Origin: Paractinoplanes abujensis
GTDB taxonomy: Bacteria > Actinomycetota > Actinomycetes > Mycobacteriales > Micromonosporaceae
DNA: 64,000 nucleotides
Reading direction: 5' to 3'
NCBI RefSeq assembly: GCF_014204895.1
Contig: NZ_JACHMF010000001.1
Span: forward strand, 186,001 to 250,000
Positions 62,640 to 64,000 of this stretch are shown here, in pieces; the stretch's first letter is position 1; each line of letters opens with the position of its first letter. The notes below the pieces were generated by a model. The model had not been told where the DNA came from. It did no database searches and worked only from the letters and a program-made list of their open reading frames with translations. A program made the position numbers and the translations under genes.

Positions 62640-63714
62640 ATGCGGAGCGTCGTGGCAACTGTGGTGGCGGCGCTGGTCGTGGCGTCGGTCCCGGCGCCAG
62701 TGCAGGCGGCGCCGGTGACGATCGCGAACGGGATTCATTCACCGACACGAGTGGCGCCGGGGGTGCACGCGCACGGCGGCGGGGTGCTCGAGGCCGGCTC
62801 GTACTGGTATTGGTTCGGCGAGAACCGCAACGCCGACGACACGTTCCGGGCCGTCTCCGTCTACCGTTCCGCCGGCCAGCGTACGTGGGAGTTCCGCACC
62901 GACGTGCTGACCTCGTCGTCGGCCGCCGAGCTGGGCCACGCCCAGATCGACCGACCCAAGGTCGGCTACAACGCGGTCACCGGGCGGTACGTGATGTGGA
63001 TACACAAGGAAAACGACACCGACTGCGGTAAGGCGCGGGCGGCGGTTGCCTCGACGAGCACGGTCGACGGCCCGTACATGTTCCACGGCGGCTTCCGGCC
63101 GCTCGCCAGCACATGTCGCGGGACATCACCCTGTACGAGAAGGGTGGCACCGCGTACATGATCTCGGCCGCCGACGAGAATCAAGACCTGCGGATCTATC
63201 GCCTGACCAGCGACTACCGGCAGGTCGCGGCGCTGGTCGGCGACTTCTGGGACAACGGCACGCGGGAGGCCCCGGCGCCGTTCAAACGCAACGGCGTCTA
63301 CTTCATGCTCACCTCGGGCACCTCCGGCTGGAACCCCCAACCAAGCCGAGTACGCCACCACCACCAGTATCGGCGGCCCCTGGCGGGGCTGGACCGACGT
63401 CGGCAGCGCGTACCTCTACATGGGCGACCGCTGGGCCGGCGCCTGGTCGGGCCCGGTCAACGACTCCCGCTAGGTGTGGCTGCCGATCAGCTTCCCCGCG
63501 ACCACGTTGATGTCGCTGACCTGGGCCCCCGCGATCGCGATCGACGCCGCCGCGGGCACGGTCACCGGCAACCCCCCCCACCTACTACCGGATCACCGGC
63601 CGGGGCAGTGGCAAGGTGCTCGACGTGGCCACCGCGTCCACCGCCGACGGCGCCAAAGTCATCCAGTACACCTGCGGCAGCGGCCCCAAACCAGCAATGG
63701 CCCCTGCCTCGTAG
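62640..63714 (+). pseudogene. Broken GH43-type glycosidase with ricin-B (CBM13) end
   Basis: ATG 62640 starts a signal peptide (ends ...VQAAP) and a five-blade glycosidase of the GH43 exo-galactanase type (GSYWYWFGENRNADD, GHAQIDRPKVGYN, MWIHKEND). Near 63100 the frame shifts: the sequence continues in another frame with SRDITLYEKGG and DLRIYRLTSDYR. Around 63335 it shifts again, with an apparent internal deletion before YLYMGDRWAGAWSG, and a stop (tag at about 63474) replaces the expected Tyr in VNDSR-x-VWLP. A remnant ricin-B domain (ITGRGSGKVLDVAT) follows, with another shift. Several independent lesions make sequencing error alone unlikely. Confidence 0.85.
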
Positions 63715-63723
63715 AGTCGAGGC

Positions 63724-64000
63724 ATGTTCGCACTGGTAGTCAGGTTCGACTGTCGTGATCTCGCCGCGGCCGAACGGTTCGACGAGCTGACCGCCGAGGT
63801 GGTGAGGGCGATCGAGGAGCACGAGCCGGGCACGCTCACCTACGCCACCCACGCCGTGGCGGGGGAGCCGCCGGCCCGAGTCTTCTACGAGGTGTATCGA
63901 GACCGTGAGGCCTTCCAGGCCCACGAGGACGCCGACCATGTCAAGCGCTTCCACGACGCGAAGGAGCCGCTGCTCACCGGCACACGAGTCGAGTTCCTCG
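63724..64000 (+). CDS. ABM-domain (antibiotic biosynthesis monooxygenase-like) protein, 3' truncated by window
   Basis: ATG 63724 opens a frame that runs off the window end (92 codons seen). The sequence has the ferredoxin-like ABM layout: FALVVRFDC strand, FDELTAEVVRAIEEHEPG helix, YATHAV strand, ARVFYEVYRDREAFQAHE, and DHVKRFHDA. Members are small dimeric monooxygenases or stress proteins. Only 9 nt separate it from the pseudogene remnant. The stop lies beyond the window. Confidence 0.8.
   Translation, partial: MFALVVRFDCRDLAAAERFDELTAEVVRAIEEHEPGTLTYATHAVAGEPPARVFYEVYRDREAFQAHEDADHVKRFHDAKEPLLTGTRVEFL

Overview
The window is high-GC actinobacterial DNA. GTG/TTG starts, ATGA/GTGA stop-start overlaps and frequent cgtacg words suggest a Micromonosporaceae-type organism (Actinoplanes, Micromonospora or a relative). 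That assignment is inferred from style and gene content only.

Bases 1-17.2 kb are the 3' end of a modular type I polyketide cluster. It holds a truncated PKS (KR-ACP end), a two-module terminal PKS (KS-AT-KR-ACP-KS-AT-KR-ACP-TE), and a translationally coupled four-gene cassette of the FkbK/J/I/H type that makes hydroxymalonyl-ACP from a glycolytic C3 unit. No FkbG-type O-methyltransferase is visible. An orphan LuxR-type response regulator, a 69-aa unknown protein and a type II thioesterase follow. A 917-aa NB-ARC/TPR regulator on the opposite strand closes this side.

Bases 20-31.4 kb hold a cupin_5/SnoaL pair, a MerR regulator, two overlapping MutS-like ATPase genes, a MarR regulator, the relic of a LacI-family regulator, an ABC-2 exporter with a two-component system, and a secreted S1 protease. 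Bases 31.5-43.6 kb hold a histidine kinase-response regulator-MFS operon, an LprG lipoprotein-P55-type MFS pair, a secreted M28 aminopeptidase, a nested inverted-repeat terminator, a TerD-domain protein preceded on the same strand by a 131-nt tRNA-like gene with an interrupted anticodon loop, a lipoprotein and a methyltransferase.

Bases 43.8-49.6 kb are an AztABCD-type zinc uptake locus with two beta-propeller lipoproteins and two Zur-like boxes. Its permease carries a roughly 290-residue low-complexity tail containing a 36-bp minisatellite. Bases 49.7-62.4 kb are the least familiar part. They hold a polytopic M48-type metalloprotease, a divergent caspase-like/STAND/TPR protein of 1,489 aa, and a convergent, very tight six-gene operon (vWA membrane protein, coiled-coil protein, unknown, four-helix membrane protein, OmpA-like lipoprotein, unknown). 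The window closes with a broken GH43/ricin-type glycosidase gene and the start of an ABM-domain gene.

The best candidates for undescribed biology are the tRNA-like RNA plus TerD-domain gene (39.7-42.0 kb) and the vWA/OmpA operon facing the caspase-STAND gene (50.4-62.4 kb).
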